A DNA stretch of 64,000 bases from Symbiodinium natans (Eukaryota; Sar; Dinophyceae; Suessiales; Symbiodiniaceae), in the NCBI GenBank assembly GCA_905221605.1, contig CAJNDS010002013.1, positions 456,377-520,376 on the forward strand. The letters are read 5' to 3'. Below the pieces are notes generated by a model, which was given only the letters and a program-made list of their open reading frames with translations, was not told the origin of the DNA and did not search any database. Position numbers and translations under genes: made by a program. Numbering within the stretch: position 1 is the first letter of the stretch; the number at the start of each line of letters is the position of its first letter. Positions 28,625 to 38,189 of this stretch are shown in pieces.

Positions 28625-28710
28625 GTTTGGGGTTTAGGGTTTCGGGTTTCGGGAACCCTAAACCCTAAACCCTAAACCCTAAACCCTAAACCCTAAACCC
28701 CAAACCCTAC
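28625..28710. repeat. Head-to-head telomeric junction without spacer
   Basis: Degenerate G-strand units ending 'ttcgggtttcggg' pass at 28,653 straight into 'aaccctaaaccctaaa' C-strand heptamers (about 8). Confidence 0.92.
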
Positions 28711-28820
28711 ACCCTGACGGGGAATGCCACGTCTGCCGAGTCGCAAGGCAAACCAGTCACGTAGGCTTGAAGAATTCCTGTCGCCTGGGTGCTTCAAAAT
28801 GGCATGGGATCTTCTGGCAC

Positions 28821-28960
28821 TCGACCCAGGAGTTACCTGGGAATAAAAAGGGCGCCCCTTTTGGATTTTTAATGGGGTTCTAAGAGAACCCCAACCCGAA
28901 AGAAGGAAATAAGGGTCTAGAACCAAGAAAAGGGCAAAAGGGTGCCACTGGGCTACAAGT
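28821..28960 (+). mobile_element. Chimeric H2/H1 element
   Basis: Begins as H2 (TCGACCCAGGAGTTACCTGG, 'ggttctaagagaacccc') and ends as the H1 subfamily (GGGTGCCACTGGGCTACAAGT). Either H1 sequence inserted and lost its left half, or the two related families recombined. Confidence 0.65.
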
Positions 28961-29181
28961 ATAGGGTTCAGGGTTGGGGTTTAGGGTTTAGGGTTTAGGG
29001 TTTCGGGTTTAGGGTTCAGGGTTTAGGGTTTGGGGCTCAGGGGCTTGATGCAAATTCCTGAAATTTCGCATTCGAGAGGATGCGAACACCCTAAGCCCTA
29101 AACCCTGAAGCCCGCGAGCCCGAAACCTGCAAGTCCTAAAACCTAAACACCGACCCCCGCCCCCTTACTGGTCTGGTTTCG

Positions 29182-29490
29182 GGGTTTAGGGTTTAGGGTT
29201 TAGGGTTTAGGGCTTAGGGCTTAGGGCTAAGGGTTTAGGGTTTAGGGTTTAGGGTTTGGGGCTCAGGAAGCCCCAACCTCTAAACCCCCATTCGCTCCTT
29301 GAGTCTTGTAATGCCTGGGAGCTGCCGAGAATGGAGTTTTCCGACCAGATCGGTTCAGGGTAGGGTTGCGGTTTTGGATTAGGGTTTAGGGTTTAGGGTT
29401 CAGGGTTTCGGGTTTAGTAAGGGTTTAGGGTTTGGGGTTTGGGGTTTGGGAATTAGGGATTCGGGTTTAGGGCTTAGGGTTTAGGGCTTG
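29182..29490 (+). repeat. Cluster of degenerate TTTAGGG arrays
   Basis: Three G-strand blocks (29,182-29,262; 29,375-29,450; 29,459-29,490) with TTTGGGG, CTTAGGG and TTTCGGG variants, separated by short unique pieces. Confidence 0.92.
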
Positions 29491-29589
29491 CAAAACCTGG
29501 TTGCGGGCGCTGTGCATGGGCCCTAGCATCGCCAAGTGTTCGGCCGGAAACATAACCTGGAACATAGGGTTTCCACAATGTGCCTCGAA

Positions 29590-29886
29590 CCCTAAGCCTA
29601 GACCCTAAACCCTAAACCCTAAACCCTAAACCCTAAACCCTAAACCCTAACCCTAAACACTAAACCCTAAACCCTAAACCCTAAACCCTAAACCCCAAGG
29701 ACGACAGCAGACAGACAAAGAGCCGGGCAACCTGGGACCGAACCGCAAAGCCCTCAAGCCCACATCATCAACCCTGAACCCTAGAACCCCTAAACCCTAA
29801 ACCCTAAACCCTAAACCCTAAACCCTAAACCCTAAACCCTAAACCCTAAACCCTAAACCCTAAACCCTAAACCCTAAACCCTAAAC
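29590..29886 (-). repeat. Two CCCTAAA arrays
   Basis: 29,590-29,698 (about 15 units with CCCTAACC slips) and 29,784-29,886 (about 14 units), separated by 85 bp. Confidence 0.95.
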
Positions 29887-29940
29887 CAACTACTTCCAAA
29901 AACGGCCCCTTGAAACCCTCAACTCTCAACCCCAAAGCCC

Positions 29941-30052
29941 TACTTGGAGGTTCCTGGGCAATCATAAGTATGGGGGATTAAGAAAATAGGTATGGCTTTA
30001 TCCTTGTTAAGGTAGTGTACTCATAACCCTGCTTAGAAGTACCAATGAACCC
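29941..30052 (+). mobile_element. H6 hairpin element
   Basis: TACTTGGAGGTTCCTGGGCA left, 'cttagaagtaccaatgaac' right; 'gtactcataaccctgctta' inside is shared with 59,975. Confidence 0.7.
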
Positions 30053-30149
30053 CTAAACCCGAAAACATACAGGCTGAACCATAAACCTTCGAATAAGCCC
30101 CACGCCCTAAACCCTAAACCCTAAAGCAAGCCCCCTAAATTGAGAGCAG

Positions 30150-30220
30150 CGCCTGCGCGATTTCGGGAACCCAGTTGGCATCGTTCCTCGAGCCTCAAGG
30201 ATTTCTGGCTCCCCTTTGAT
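30150..30220 (+). repeat. Misplaced anchor (partner 54,190-54,262)
   Basis: 'gcctgcgcgatttcgggaaccc' and 'gttcctcgagcctcaaggatttctgg' match copy 2 at 54.2 kb. That partner lies downstream of the 53,860 anchor, so order is not collinear here: a rearrangement or third copy. Confidence 0.8.
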
Positions 30221-30463
30221 CAAGCAAGGAGTCCCTTTAGGATTTCGGGTTTCGAATTTTGGGGTTTAGGGTTTAGGGCTTGGCGGGGTTTAGGGTCACA
30301 CTCCATGCCCATTTAGGATTTAGGGCGCCGCTGGCCCAAAAAAAACAATCCGCTCATAGTCTTGTACGTCCCTTTTGTTCTTCACTCTCCTCACTCTCCA
30401 CTCATAAGCCAGAGAAAACCTAAACCACCTGCACGTTTTAACGCGTGCGGGTTCAGGCTTGCA

Positions 30464-30593
30464 AGGGGACCCCTTACTACTGTACTAACTATAGTTAAGG
30501 GCCTTATAACCTAATTTTGGATCCTCTTGTAACCCAATTTAGGGTCCTTAGAACTCGACTTATAACTGGGGGGGGGGTCCCCTCTTGTAGAGG
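30464..30593 (+). mobile_element. H10 hairpin element
   Basis: AGGGGACCCC left and GGGGGTCCCCT right. Interior 'tactaactatagttaaggg', 'ttataacc', 'agggtccttagaactcgacttataac'. Confidence 0.7.
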
Positions 30594-30825
30594 AGAAGGT
30601 GAAGGCGGACTCATTGGAACTCCTAAGAGGTTTAGGGTTGCCAGAACACAAGAAATCCAGGCCCGAAGGTTTGGCGCAGACACGGTTTAGGGTTTAGGGT
30701 TTAGGGCGTGCCAAACGGAAGCGCGCTTTGGGAGCGCGCAGAGTCTGCAGACCTACCCACCCCAAGACCGCCCACTTACAATTCTCAAGGAGTTAAGACC
30801 TTTTACTTTTTTTACAAAGCATCAC

Positions 30826-31330
30826 ATGAGTCAGCACTCACGCTCTTTTGGGGACCTCCACAAGGTGCGTGGACCAGGCGCAAAGCTGCAGCAGACGGAA
30901 ACGAGGCAGGGTCAGCGAAGACAGCTTGGGTTGGCCAGGAACAGACAAAGGCAGCGAGGCTTGGTTGGCGCGAAGGGGCTAAAACCAGGGAGGCAACACA
31001 CAGTGAACAGCTTGGGTAGGGCAGAGCGCCACGGAAACAGGGCTGGTGTGGACCGCACAAACTGGTGTGCGGACAGCTTGGCTTGGCGCGAAGGGGGCAA
31101 GGTGGGGTGCCAGGCCAGGTCAGGCCAGGTTGGGGACCTCCACAAGCTGCGTGGAATAGTCACAAAGCTGCAGCAAACGGAAACAAAACAGGGTGCGCGA
31201 GGACAGCTTGGGTTGGCTCGAAGGGGCTATGGGGGGATGGGCCAGGAACAGACAAAGGCAGCGAGGCTTGGTTGGCGCGAAGGGGCTAAAGCCAGGGAGA
31301 GATAAAGCCAGGACAGGGCCGGGAGGGTCA
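30826..31330 (+). repeat. About 300-bp tandem duplication (copy 1 side)
   Basis: 'ggggacctccacaag', 'gcaaagctgcagca.acggaaac' and 'gacagcttgggttgg' occur at about 30,850 and again at about 31,133; 'ggaacagacaaaggcagcgaggcttggttggcgcgaaggg' occurs at 30,938 and 31,247. A 159-codon + frame (30,826-31,305) reads through both copies with a repeated 'KLQQTET' motif. Frames open in several phases, so I read it as repeat DNA. Confidence 0.8.
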
Positions 31331-31349
31331 CGCCAGAAAGTAGGGCGGC

Positions 31350-31620
31350 CAGGGTCGGAGGGGCAGGGCCAGAAGGGCCAGGCCACAGGGCCAGGGCCAG
31401 GTCCGAGGACCAGAAGCCCCCACCCTGAGCAAATTTTTCAACAAAACGGCCCCTGGTCCCCTCAGCCCAGCGGACGGGGGTGAGGGACCAGGGGTCTCAA
31501 GGGGCCGTCCCAGGGGGCCTCCAATGCAGGACCCGCCTCGGGCTCCCTCGCAGGGTCTCACTGAGCGCTCGACTAGCGCCCGCCTACCCCAAAAGACAAG
31601 AGAGTGGGGTGGCGGGCGGG
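31350..31620 (+). repeat. Duplication anchor with GGGCCA units (partner 53,479-53,920)
   Basis: Scattered 'gggccag' units (31,350-31,410), then 'tgagcgctcgact' and 'gcgcccgcctaccccaa', 'ggtggcgggcgggttt'. Copy 2 has the same end but the GGGCCA units expanded to about 195 bp. Confidence 0.85.
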
Positions 31621-31703
31621 TTTAGGGTTTAGGGTTTAGGGTTTAGGGTTTAGGGTTTAGGGTTTAGGGTTTAGGGTTTAGGGTTTAGGGTTTAGGTTTA
31701 GGC
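31618..31703 (+). repeat. Telomeric TTTAGGG array (about 12 units)
   Basis: Starts directly after 'ggcgggcggg'. The copy 2 counterpart (53,915-53,945) has about 4 units at the same point, so the site is shared. Confidence 0.95.
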
Positions 31704-31796
31704 GGTTTCCGAAATTAGGGTACCTTTTTTGGGGTCCTCATCCTACTCTTCTGGGACTATTTTAGGGTCCCAAATTCTCGTAAACTCCCGTATCTT
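31704..31796 (+). mobile_element. H8 hairpin element, right end poor
   Basis: GGTTTCCGAAATTAGGGTACC with 'ttttttggggtcct' left; 'ctattttagggtccc' and 'tctcgtaaactcccg' right. Confidence 0.6.
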
Positions 31797-31845
31797 GTCA
31801 GACTAAACCCACTCATTTGATTACAGGTAGGCCTTACCTAAACCC

Positions 31846-32096
31846 AAAACTCTCAACCCTCAACCCTTCAACCCTTCAACCCTTCAACCCTTCAACCCTT
31901 CAACCCTTCAACCCTTCAACCCTAAAACCCTAAAACCCTAAAACCCTAAAACCCTAAAACCCTAAACCCCTAAAACCCTAAAACCCTAAAACCCTAAACC
32001 CCTAAAACCCTAAAACCCTAAAACCCTAAAACCCTAAAACCCTAAAACCCTAAAACCCTAAAACCCTAAAACCCTAAAACCCTAAACCCTCAACCC
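31846..32096 (-). repeat. Octamer telomere-variant arrays CCCTTCAA and CCCTAAAA
   Basis: About 8 CCCTTCAA octamers (31,858-31,923) then about 20 CCCTAAAA octamers, punctuated by two CCCCTAAAA nonamers spaced about 40 bp apart, a higher-order period. Confidence 0.96.
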
Positions 32097-32097
32097 T

Positions 32098-32240
32098 AAA
32101 GGACTGCAAAGCCTCAACCCGAAACACCCTGCAAGATTGCCGCAAGGCTGCCGGCAGGTGGACAGCTTTTCGACCGCACCTGGGATGCGATAACCTTTAA
32201 ACTCTCAGGGATTATAGGATTTCGGGTCCGAAGCCCTAAA
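32098..32240 (+). repeat. Duplication anchor (partner 54,726-54,860)
   Basis: 'ttgccgcaaggctgccggcag' and 'tggacagct' are identical; 'cagggat.ataggattt.gggtcc' follows in both, then a C-strand array in both. Confidence 0.9.
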
Positions 32241-32308
32241 CCCTAAACCCTAAACCCTAAACCCTAAACCCTGAACCCTGAACCCTGAACCCTGAACCCT
32301 AAACCCTT
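32233..32308 (-). repeat. CCCTAAA/CCCTGAA array, site shared with copy 2
   Basis: Six CCCTAAA then four CCCTGAA. The copy 2 site is 54,851-54,890. Confidence 0.94.
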
Positions 32309-32384
32309 CCTGGTGCTTCCTGGAATCTCATCCCGAGATCGCCCCGACTTTTCACGCCGCTGCTCTCCCTTAGCGAGACTCTGC

Positions 32385-32450
32385 CCAAGATACGGGGAGC
32401 GACTGCGAGCACTCATCGATGAATGTGTTCTTGTACCTGGAGAGTTTGGG
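32385..32450 (+). repeat. Duplication anchor (partner 56,390-56,458)
   Basis: 'gcgactgcgagca.tcatcgatgaa' and 'ttcttgtacctgg' are shared. Read as codons, the differences fall mostly at first positions and change residues (E/K, L/F, C/R, V/I), which argues against a conserved protein. Confidence 0.88.
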
Positions 32451-32483
32451 GTTCAGGCGCGCCGATCCAAGCCCAGGCTCCTC

Positions 32484-32742
32484 AGGGTTTAGGGTTTAGG
32501 GTTCAGGGTTCGGGTTTAGGGTATAGGGTTTAGGGTTTAGGGTTTAGGGTTTAGGGTTTAGGGTTTAGGGTTTAGGGTTTAGGGTTAGAGCCAGACAGAT
32601 GTGGGGGTTTCCGGTCTTGATTATGAGGGGGATCCTGCATCTGCCCCATTTTCGTAAACCCCCGCGTAAGGTTGGGGTTTGGGGTTTGGGGTTTGGGGTT
32701 TAGGGTTTAGGGTTTAGGGTTTAGGGTTTAGGGTTTAGGATG
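32484..32742 (+). repeat. Two TTTAGGG arrays
   Basis: 32,484-32,588 (about 14 units) and 32,672-32,742 (four TTTGGGG then six TTTAGGG). Unique sequence between them carries an H8-like 'gggggtttccgg'. Confidence 0.95.
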
Positions 32743-32759
32743 AGGGTGTCAGGGGAATG

Positions 32760-33030
32760 CGGCCAGGGCTGAGGCTCGAAGGCTTCGGGTTTTTCTTGCT
32801 TTCTATACATAAAATGCAACTTACCGACCCCCTAAGTTTCGGAACCCCGGCCGAAAGCCTGATACCGACTTCTCATCATAAGGGTTTAGGGTTTAGGGTT
32901 TAGGGTTTCAGGGGTTAGGGCTATAAGTCGGGCCAAGGTGCTGAAACACCATGGCTAGAAGAGCTCAAGTCGCACACGGGTCACAGGTGAGCTCGTGGTT
33001 GCTCGTGCTAGAGGCGGCTGCAATTTGGAG
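32760..33030 (+). repeat. Duplication anchors (partner 56,640-56,920)
   Basis: 'aagtcgggccaagg', 'gaacacc atgg'-type sequence, 'tcaagtcg.acacg', 'ttgctcgtgct' and 'gcggctgcaatttgg' are shared. Copy 2 has an AT microsatellite just before, where copy 1 has TTTAGGG. Confidence 0.88.
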
Positions 33031-33079
33031 GGGGGGAGGGAGGGTTCCAAAACGAAGGGCACCTTCTTGATTGCGGTGC

Positions 33080-33300
33080 AGGGTTTAGGGTTTAGGGTTT
33101 AGGGTTTAGGGTTTAGGGTTTAGGGTTTAGGGTTTAGGGTTTAGGGTTTAGGGTTTAGGGTTTAGGGTTTAGGGTTTAGGGTTTAGGGTTAGGTTTAGGG
33201 TTTAGGGTTTAGGGTTTAGGGTTTAGGGTTTAGGGTTTAGGGTTTAGGGTTTAGGGTTTAGGGTTTAGGGTTTAGGGTTTAGGGTTTAGCGTTTAGGGCA
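33080..33300 (+). repeat. Long TTTAGGG array (about 31 units)
   Basis: One 'ttaggtttagg' slip at about 33,188 divides two runs of about 15 perfect units. There is no equivalent at this point in copy 2. Confidence 0.97.
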
Positions 33301-33435
33301 CCTTCAACCCTCTAGCTTAATTCGACCCGGTGCCCTTTTAGGGTTTAGGGTTTAGGGTTTAGGGCTTAGGGCTTAGGGTTTAGGGCTTTGTAGGGGCTCA
33401 TCCTACAAGATGGGAATAAGGGCCTACTCTGGGTC

Positions 33436-33544
33436 GGTAGCCCAGTAGCCATATTGCAAAAAGGGCACCCCTTTTTTCTGGTTTGGCTACTTTATAAGGG
33501 AACCCAGAGCCAAAAAACGGGGGTAAAGGGTACCACTGGGCTAC
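33436..33544 (+). mobile_element. H1 hairpin element next to an H2 right end
   Basis: GGTAGCCCAGTA and TACCACTGGGCTAC ends with 'aaaaagggcaccccttttttc' inside. The 32 bp before it ('gatgggaataagggcctactctgggtcgg') are the right end of an H2 element whose left part is missing. Confidence 0.82.
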
Positions 33545-33829
33545 TAAGTGGTTTAGGACTTTCGGGTTTGGCGATTCAGGGGTTTAGGATTTGGGGCGCT
33601 GCCTCAGCAACCTCAAACCCCCCTCAAACCCCCAAACTCTGAGGGTTTGGGGTTTATAGTTCAAGGTGTTGGGGTGAACCATCCTATACCCTGCAACTGC
33701 CTGACCAAGAGGGAGTCGAAGAAAAGCCGAATAAGAGGACGGTGGGGGGTTTAGGGTTTAGAAGGTTGAGGTTATGGTGGGGGGGGGATGGGCTGGCGGG
33801 AGGGGCGGAAATCCCGCGAAGTTTCTAGT

Positions 33830-34250
33830 TCATCAATTTCGGGCTAAGACATCCATTTTGCTTCCCTGCTACAATTGGAAAACAAAAATGGCTGAAACGA
33901 AAACTCCCACCTCGGAAACTTTCCATTTCAACCATTTCATCCAATTCATACATTTTTAATCTGAAAGTCAAGACTCAAACCCCGATTCTGCATGTCATCC
34001 AGTTCTTTCCCATGAATAAAATTGAAAACCCGCATCTGGGACCTGGTTTCGGGAGAGACCTGAAACCACTAAAAAAGTTCAAAATGGCAAAGATCTGTTG
34101 AAATGGAGAATATTTTCCGAGACTTTCCATTTCATCCGCTTCAACCATTTCATCCGTTGGCACAAAATATAAAGAACTACCCCCCTGAAACCCTCTGAAA
34201 GCTATTCCTAAATACAGTCCTCTTAAACCCAGCAGTGGAAAATATGACAT
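33830..34250. other. Unique sequence with repeated TTTCAACCATTTCATCC motif
   Basis: 'ctttccatttca' and 'ttcaaccatttcatcc' occur at about 33,920 and about 34,125. No gene recognised; a 91-codon minus-strand frame (33,975-34,250) shows no motif. It lies at the junction between the two large copies. Confidence 0.5.
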
Positions 34251-34784
34251 GTCCCCGTGGCCTACCGAGATATTAAGTCCCCTACAAAGATAAAACCCTA
34301 AACCCTAAACCCTAAACCCTAAACCCTAAACCCTAAACCCTTGGCCGCTTTCTCCCCGTTGTACATGAGCGTCGTGTAAGAGCGAGCAAAGTCCATCTAT
34401 GCTGCCGTGCCGTGCCTCTCTACCCACAACACAGGGTTTGGGGTTTAGGGTTTAGGGTTTAGGGTTTAGGGTTTAGGGTTTAGCTCTTCTCTTCTGGGTG
34501 GTCTTACAAGCCTGGCGCCCTTCAATTACACCCGAAGCCCTGAACCCCAATCTCCATCTAGACCAAGACTGCCCGCACTTCTAGCACCTTTTCAAGAGTT
34601 GTTAGGGTTTCGGGTTTAGGGTTTAGGGTTTAGGGTTTCGGGTTTGAGGGTTTAGGGAGGGCACGATTTGGGGGCTCTACTTCTTGGATCCTCTCAGGGG
34701 TCTGGGAAGCAGCTGGCAGCAAAGGCTTCTCCTGGTTCGCACACAAAGAAGAAAAAAAACGCACGCACACACAAGGAAGAGCCC

Positions 34785-34940
34785 CGCTAGCTATAAGTCC
34801 CTATGTTGGGTGATAAGGGTACTAAATTCGAGTATTTGTCCCTGAACTACTATAGTTAGTATAGTAACCCTAAGTTGGGTTATAAGGGTACTAAATTATA
34901 AGTCCCTGAACTATAGCTAGTATAGTCAGGGGGTCCCCTC
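34785..34940 (+). mobile_element. H10-related element with internal repeat
   Basis: 'tgataagggtactaaatt', then 'tccctgaacta', occurs twice about 65 bp apart; 'ctatagttagtatagt' and GGGGGTCCCCTC link it to 30,464. Confidence 0.55.
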
Positions 34941-34999
34941 CTTATGCACCAACACACACAGAATGCGTGCTATGCACTGCACTATCTGAGGATCGTGGG

Positions 35000-36960
35000 C
35001 TAAACCTTTAAGCCCTGTAGGCTATACGGTTAAGGTTTAAAGGTTTAGGGTTGAAAAGTTCAACAGTCAGCCCATAGAGTTTAAACCTTAAGGGTCCTAA
35101 ACGCTTAACCTTTAAACCCTATAGGCCATAGGGTTAAGGTTGAAAGGCTTAGGGTTTAAGATTTTGGCATTAAAACACAAGCCCATAGAGCTTAAGCCTT
35201 AAGGGTTTAAGGTTTCAGCATTGAAACGATAACCCTAAGCCCTTTAGGGTCAGAACCTTGAAGCCCTGTAGGGCTCTAAAACGTTAACAGGGTTTAACCC
35301 TATAGGCGTTGAATGTATAAATGCCCAGACATTACGCTCTCTTTAACCTTTCAGCCCTATAGGGTCTAAAGGCTTAGGGTATTTCTTAAGCCCTGAGGGT
35401 TTAAAACCTTAAGCCCTCAAGGTGGGCTTGGGTTTAAATGCCTAAATCTTGAATCCTAAACCTTTAAACCTTAACCCTATAGCCTATAGGGTTTAAAGGT
35501 TAAGCGTTTAGGCCCCTTAGGGTCTGAACTCTATAGGCTTACTTTTAAAACCTAAACCCTTAAACCTTGACCCTATAGCCTATAGGGTCTAAAGGTTAAG
35601 CGTTTAGGCCCCTTAAGGTTAAGGGTCCTAAACGCTTAACCTTTAAACCCTATAGGCCATAGGGTTAAGGTTGAAAGGCTTAGGGTTTAAGATTTTGGCA
35701 TTAAAACACAAGCCCATAGAGCTTAAACCTTAAGGGGGGTCCAAAGGCTTAGGGTATTTCTTAAGCCCTGAGGGTTTAAAACCTTAAACCCTTAAGGTGG
35801 GCTTGGGTTTAAATGCCTAAATCTTGAATCCTAAACCTTTAAACCTTAACCCTATAGCCTATAGGGTTTAAAGGTTAAGCGTTTAGGCCCCTTAGGGTCT
35901 GAACTCTATAGGCTTACTTTTAAAACCTAAACCCTTAAACCTTGACCCTATAGCCTATAGGGTCTAAAGGTTAAGCGTTTAGGCCCCTTAAGGTTAAGGG
36001 TCCTAAACGCTTAACCTTTAAACCCTATAGGCCATAGGGTTAAGGTTGAAAGGCTTAGGGTTTAAGATTTTGGCATTAAAACACAAGCCCATAGAGCTTA
36101 AACCTTAAGGGGGGTCCAAAGGCTTAGGGTATTTCTTAAGCCCTGAGGGTTTAAAACCTTAAACCCTTAAGGTGGGCTTGGGTTTAAATGCCTAAATCTT
36201 GAATCCTAAACCTTTAAACCTTAACCCTATAGCCTATAGGGTTTAAAGGTTAAGCGTTTAGGCCCCTTAGGGTCTGAACTCTATAGGCTTACTTTTAAAA
36301 CCTAAACCCTTAAACCTTGACCCTATAGCCTATAGGGTCTAAAGGTTAAGCGTTTAGGCCCCTTAAGGTTAAGGGTCCTAAACGCTTAACCTTTAAACCC
36401 TATAGGCCATAGGGTTAAGGTTGAAAGGCTTAGGGTTTAAGATTTTGGCATTAAAACACAAGCCCATAGAGCTTAAACCTTAAGGGGGGTCCAAAGGCTT
36501 AGGGTATTTCTTAAGCCCTGAGGGTTTAAAACCCTAAACCCTTAAGGTGGGCTTGGGTTTAAATGCCTAAATCTTGAATCCTAAACCTTTAAACCTTAAC
36601 CCTATAGCCTATAGGGTTTAAAGGTTAAGCGTTTAGGCCCCTTAGGGTCTGAACTCTATAGACTTACTTTTAAAACCAAAACCCTTCAACCTTGACCCTA
36701 TAGCCTATAGGGTCTAAAGGTTAAGCGTTTAGGCCCCTTAAGGCTTTAACTCTATGGGCCTGCTATTGAACTTAAACCCTAAACCATTAAACCTTAGCCC
36801 TATAGCCTATAGGGCTTAAAGGTTAAGTGTTTAGGCCCTGTACGCTAAGATTTACACTCGATGGGCTTAGGTTTAAATGCCTAAATCTTAAGGCCCTAAA
36901 CCTTTTAAGCCTTAACCCAAAAGGGTTTTACGGTTAAGGGTTCAGGTTTAAATGGCGGTT
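35000..36960 (+). repeat. 375-bp satellite with internal inverted repeats
   Basis: Near-identical units start at CCTAAACGCTTAACC at 35,627, 36,002 and 36,377 (period 375). A diverged longer unit starts at 35,096, and degraded material extends both ways. Each unit holds several palindromic blocks such as CCTATAGCCTATAGG and telomere-like TTAAGGG/CCCTTAA. No counterpart was seen in copy 1. Confidence 0.93.
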
Positions 36961-37057
36961 AAATCTTCAACTTCACATCGCCTCCGGGCCCATGCAAGTA
37001 TTTAACTTGATATCGCTAAATCATGAAAATACCTAGATCTTTGGGGGGGGGGTAGCA

Positions 37058-37098
37058 TATATATATATATACATATATGTATATATATATATATATAT
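37058..37098. repeat. AT microsatellite
   Basis: (TA)7, ACATATATG, (TA)9; followed by 'ttcttccttataagggtaatat', a motif also seen at 10,502 and 23,564. Confidence 0.92.
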
Positions 37099-37224
37099 TC
37101 TTCCTTATAAGGGTAATATAGAGATTATTATGTTTTTTCGGGGTTCTTAAGCAAATAGTAGTTTGTGGAGGCTTGGAGAAAGAGAAACTCCGGAGCCTCC
37201 CGCCAACTTTGCTGTTCCAGAGAT

Positions 37225-37330
37225 GGGCAGTTGCCTAAATTAGCGTCCCTTCTTGGGTACCTATTATAAGGCGGCACCCTTTAAAAAGGTATCCCAAAAA
37301 GGGACCCGAATTTAGAGAACCACCCATATG
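37225..37330 (+). mobile_element. H9 hairpin element
   Basis: 'aaattagcgtcccttcttggg' faces 'cccaaaaagggacccgaattt'; 'aaggcggcacccttt' is the central motif. The anchor 'ctccggagcctcccgccaac' sits just upstream. Confidence 0.75.
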
Positions 37331-37385
37331 GAGAATGATCTGGTTCTGAGCCACTTCGGGTGCTCTGGACAAAAAGGAAAAAATA

Positions 37386-37470
37386 CCCCTAAACCCTAAA
37401 CCCTAAACTTATAAACCTTATAAACCTTAAAAACCCTAAACCCTACACCCTAAACCCTAAACCCTAAACG
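37386..37470 (-). repeat. CCCTAAA array with CTTATAAA units
   Basis: C-strand units interrupted by 'acttataaaccttataaacctt'. Confidence 0.85.
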
Positions 37471-37579
37471 CCAGGGTTTAGAGGGGCTAGAGCTGCAGTT
37501 TTGGATGTCTGGCTTTCCGCTTGCCAACAGGGGGCCAGAAGTCCGAAAACCCGAAAACCCTAAACCCTGACATCCCTGG

Positions 37580-37662
37580 GCAGGGTTTAGGTTTAGGGTT
37601 TAGGGTTTAGGGCTTAGGGTTTAGGGTTTAGGGTTCAGGGTTCAGGGTTTAGGGTTTAGGGT
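37580..37662 (+). repeat. Telomeric TTTAGGG array
   Basis: About 11 G-strand units including CTTAGGG and a TTCAGGG pair. Confidence 0.93.
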
Positions 37663-37872
37663 TGACGACTATTCACCCCCTACCGAATGCACCCGGCCCC
37701 TTCGCGGGACAGGGTGTTTCTAAATCATTAAAGCAAGACCTCAATGTCAAACCAAAACTCTAAGTTCAATTCAAAATCCACGAGAAGCACTGCCGCATTG
37801 TTGGGCTACATTTCCCAAGCCTAGATCCGGATTTCGAAATTGGGGGGGCGGGGGCGCCGGGGATGGGTAGGT

Positions 37873-37931
37873 TTAACCCTAAACCCTAAACCCTAAACCC
37901 TAAACCCTAAACCCTAAACCCTAAACCCTAA
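37873..37931 (-). repeat. Telomeric CCCTAAA array (about 8 units)
   Basis: Perfect C-strand heptamers. Confidence 0.95.
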
Positions 37932-38189
37932 GAACACAGCAGAAGGGATGAGACCTGAAACCTGCACCGTCGACTAAAGCTCATTTGGAGCCTCTACGTT
38001 TACTCTGCTGTGTGGGCGTCGCAGCAAAGGCAGCGAACTCACGCAGGGTCTATGTACACAGGACTGATGAATGCTGACGGCACGTGACCGAATCTCAAAC
38101 ATCCCTACATAGCCCCCCAAAAGGAGAGCACCAACAAGAACCCAAACCCAGAAACCCCCCCCCCCCCCCCCCAACAGAAGATCCCTAAT

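Larger units (their letters stand above)
6410..33800 (+). repeat. Segmental duplication, copy 1
   Basis: Non-telomeric anchors recur in nearly the same order and orientation in copy 2 (34,350-57,100). Examples: 16,980-17,335 with 43,865-44,430; 17,925-18,020 with 44,805-44,905; 19,795-19,925 with 45,930-46,045; 20,280-20,405 with 46,215-46,345; 23,165-23,270 with 48,545-48,655; 32,098-32,240 with 54,726-54,860; 32,930-33,030 with 56,808-56,920. By eye the anchors look about 75-90% identical. Spacers differ greatly. Exact ends are uncertain. Confidence 0.85.

Noticed and set aside
30826..31305. 159-codon gene
   Set aside because: It reads through a tandem DNA duplication, several phases are open, and no domain is recognisable; kept only as a repeat.
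33080..33300. A true chromosome end
   Set aside because: Non-telomeric sequence continues on both sides and arrays of opposite orientation lie within a few kilobases.
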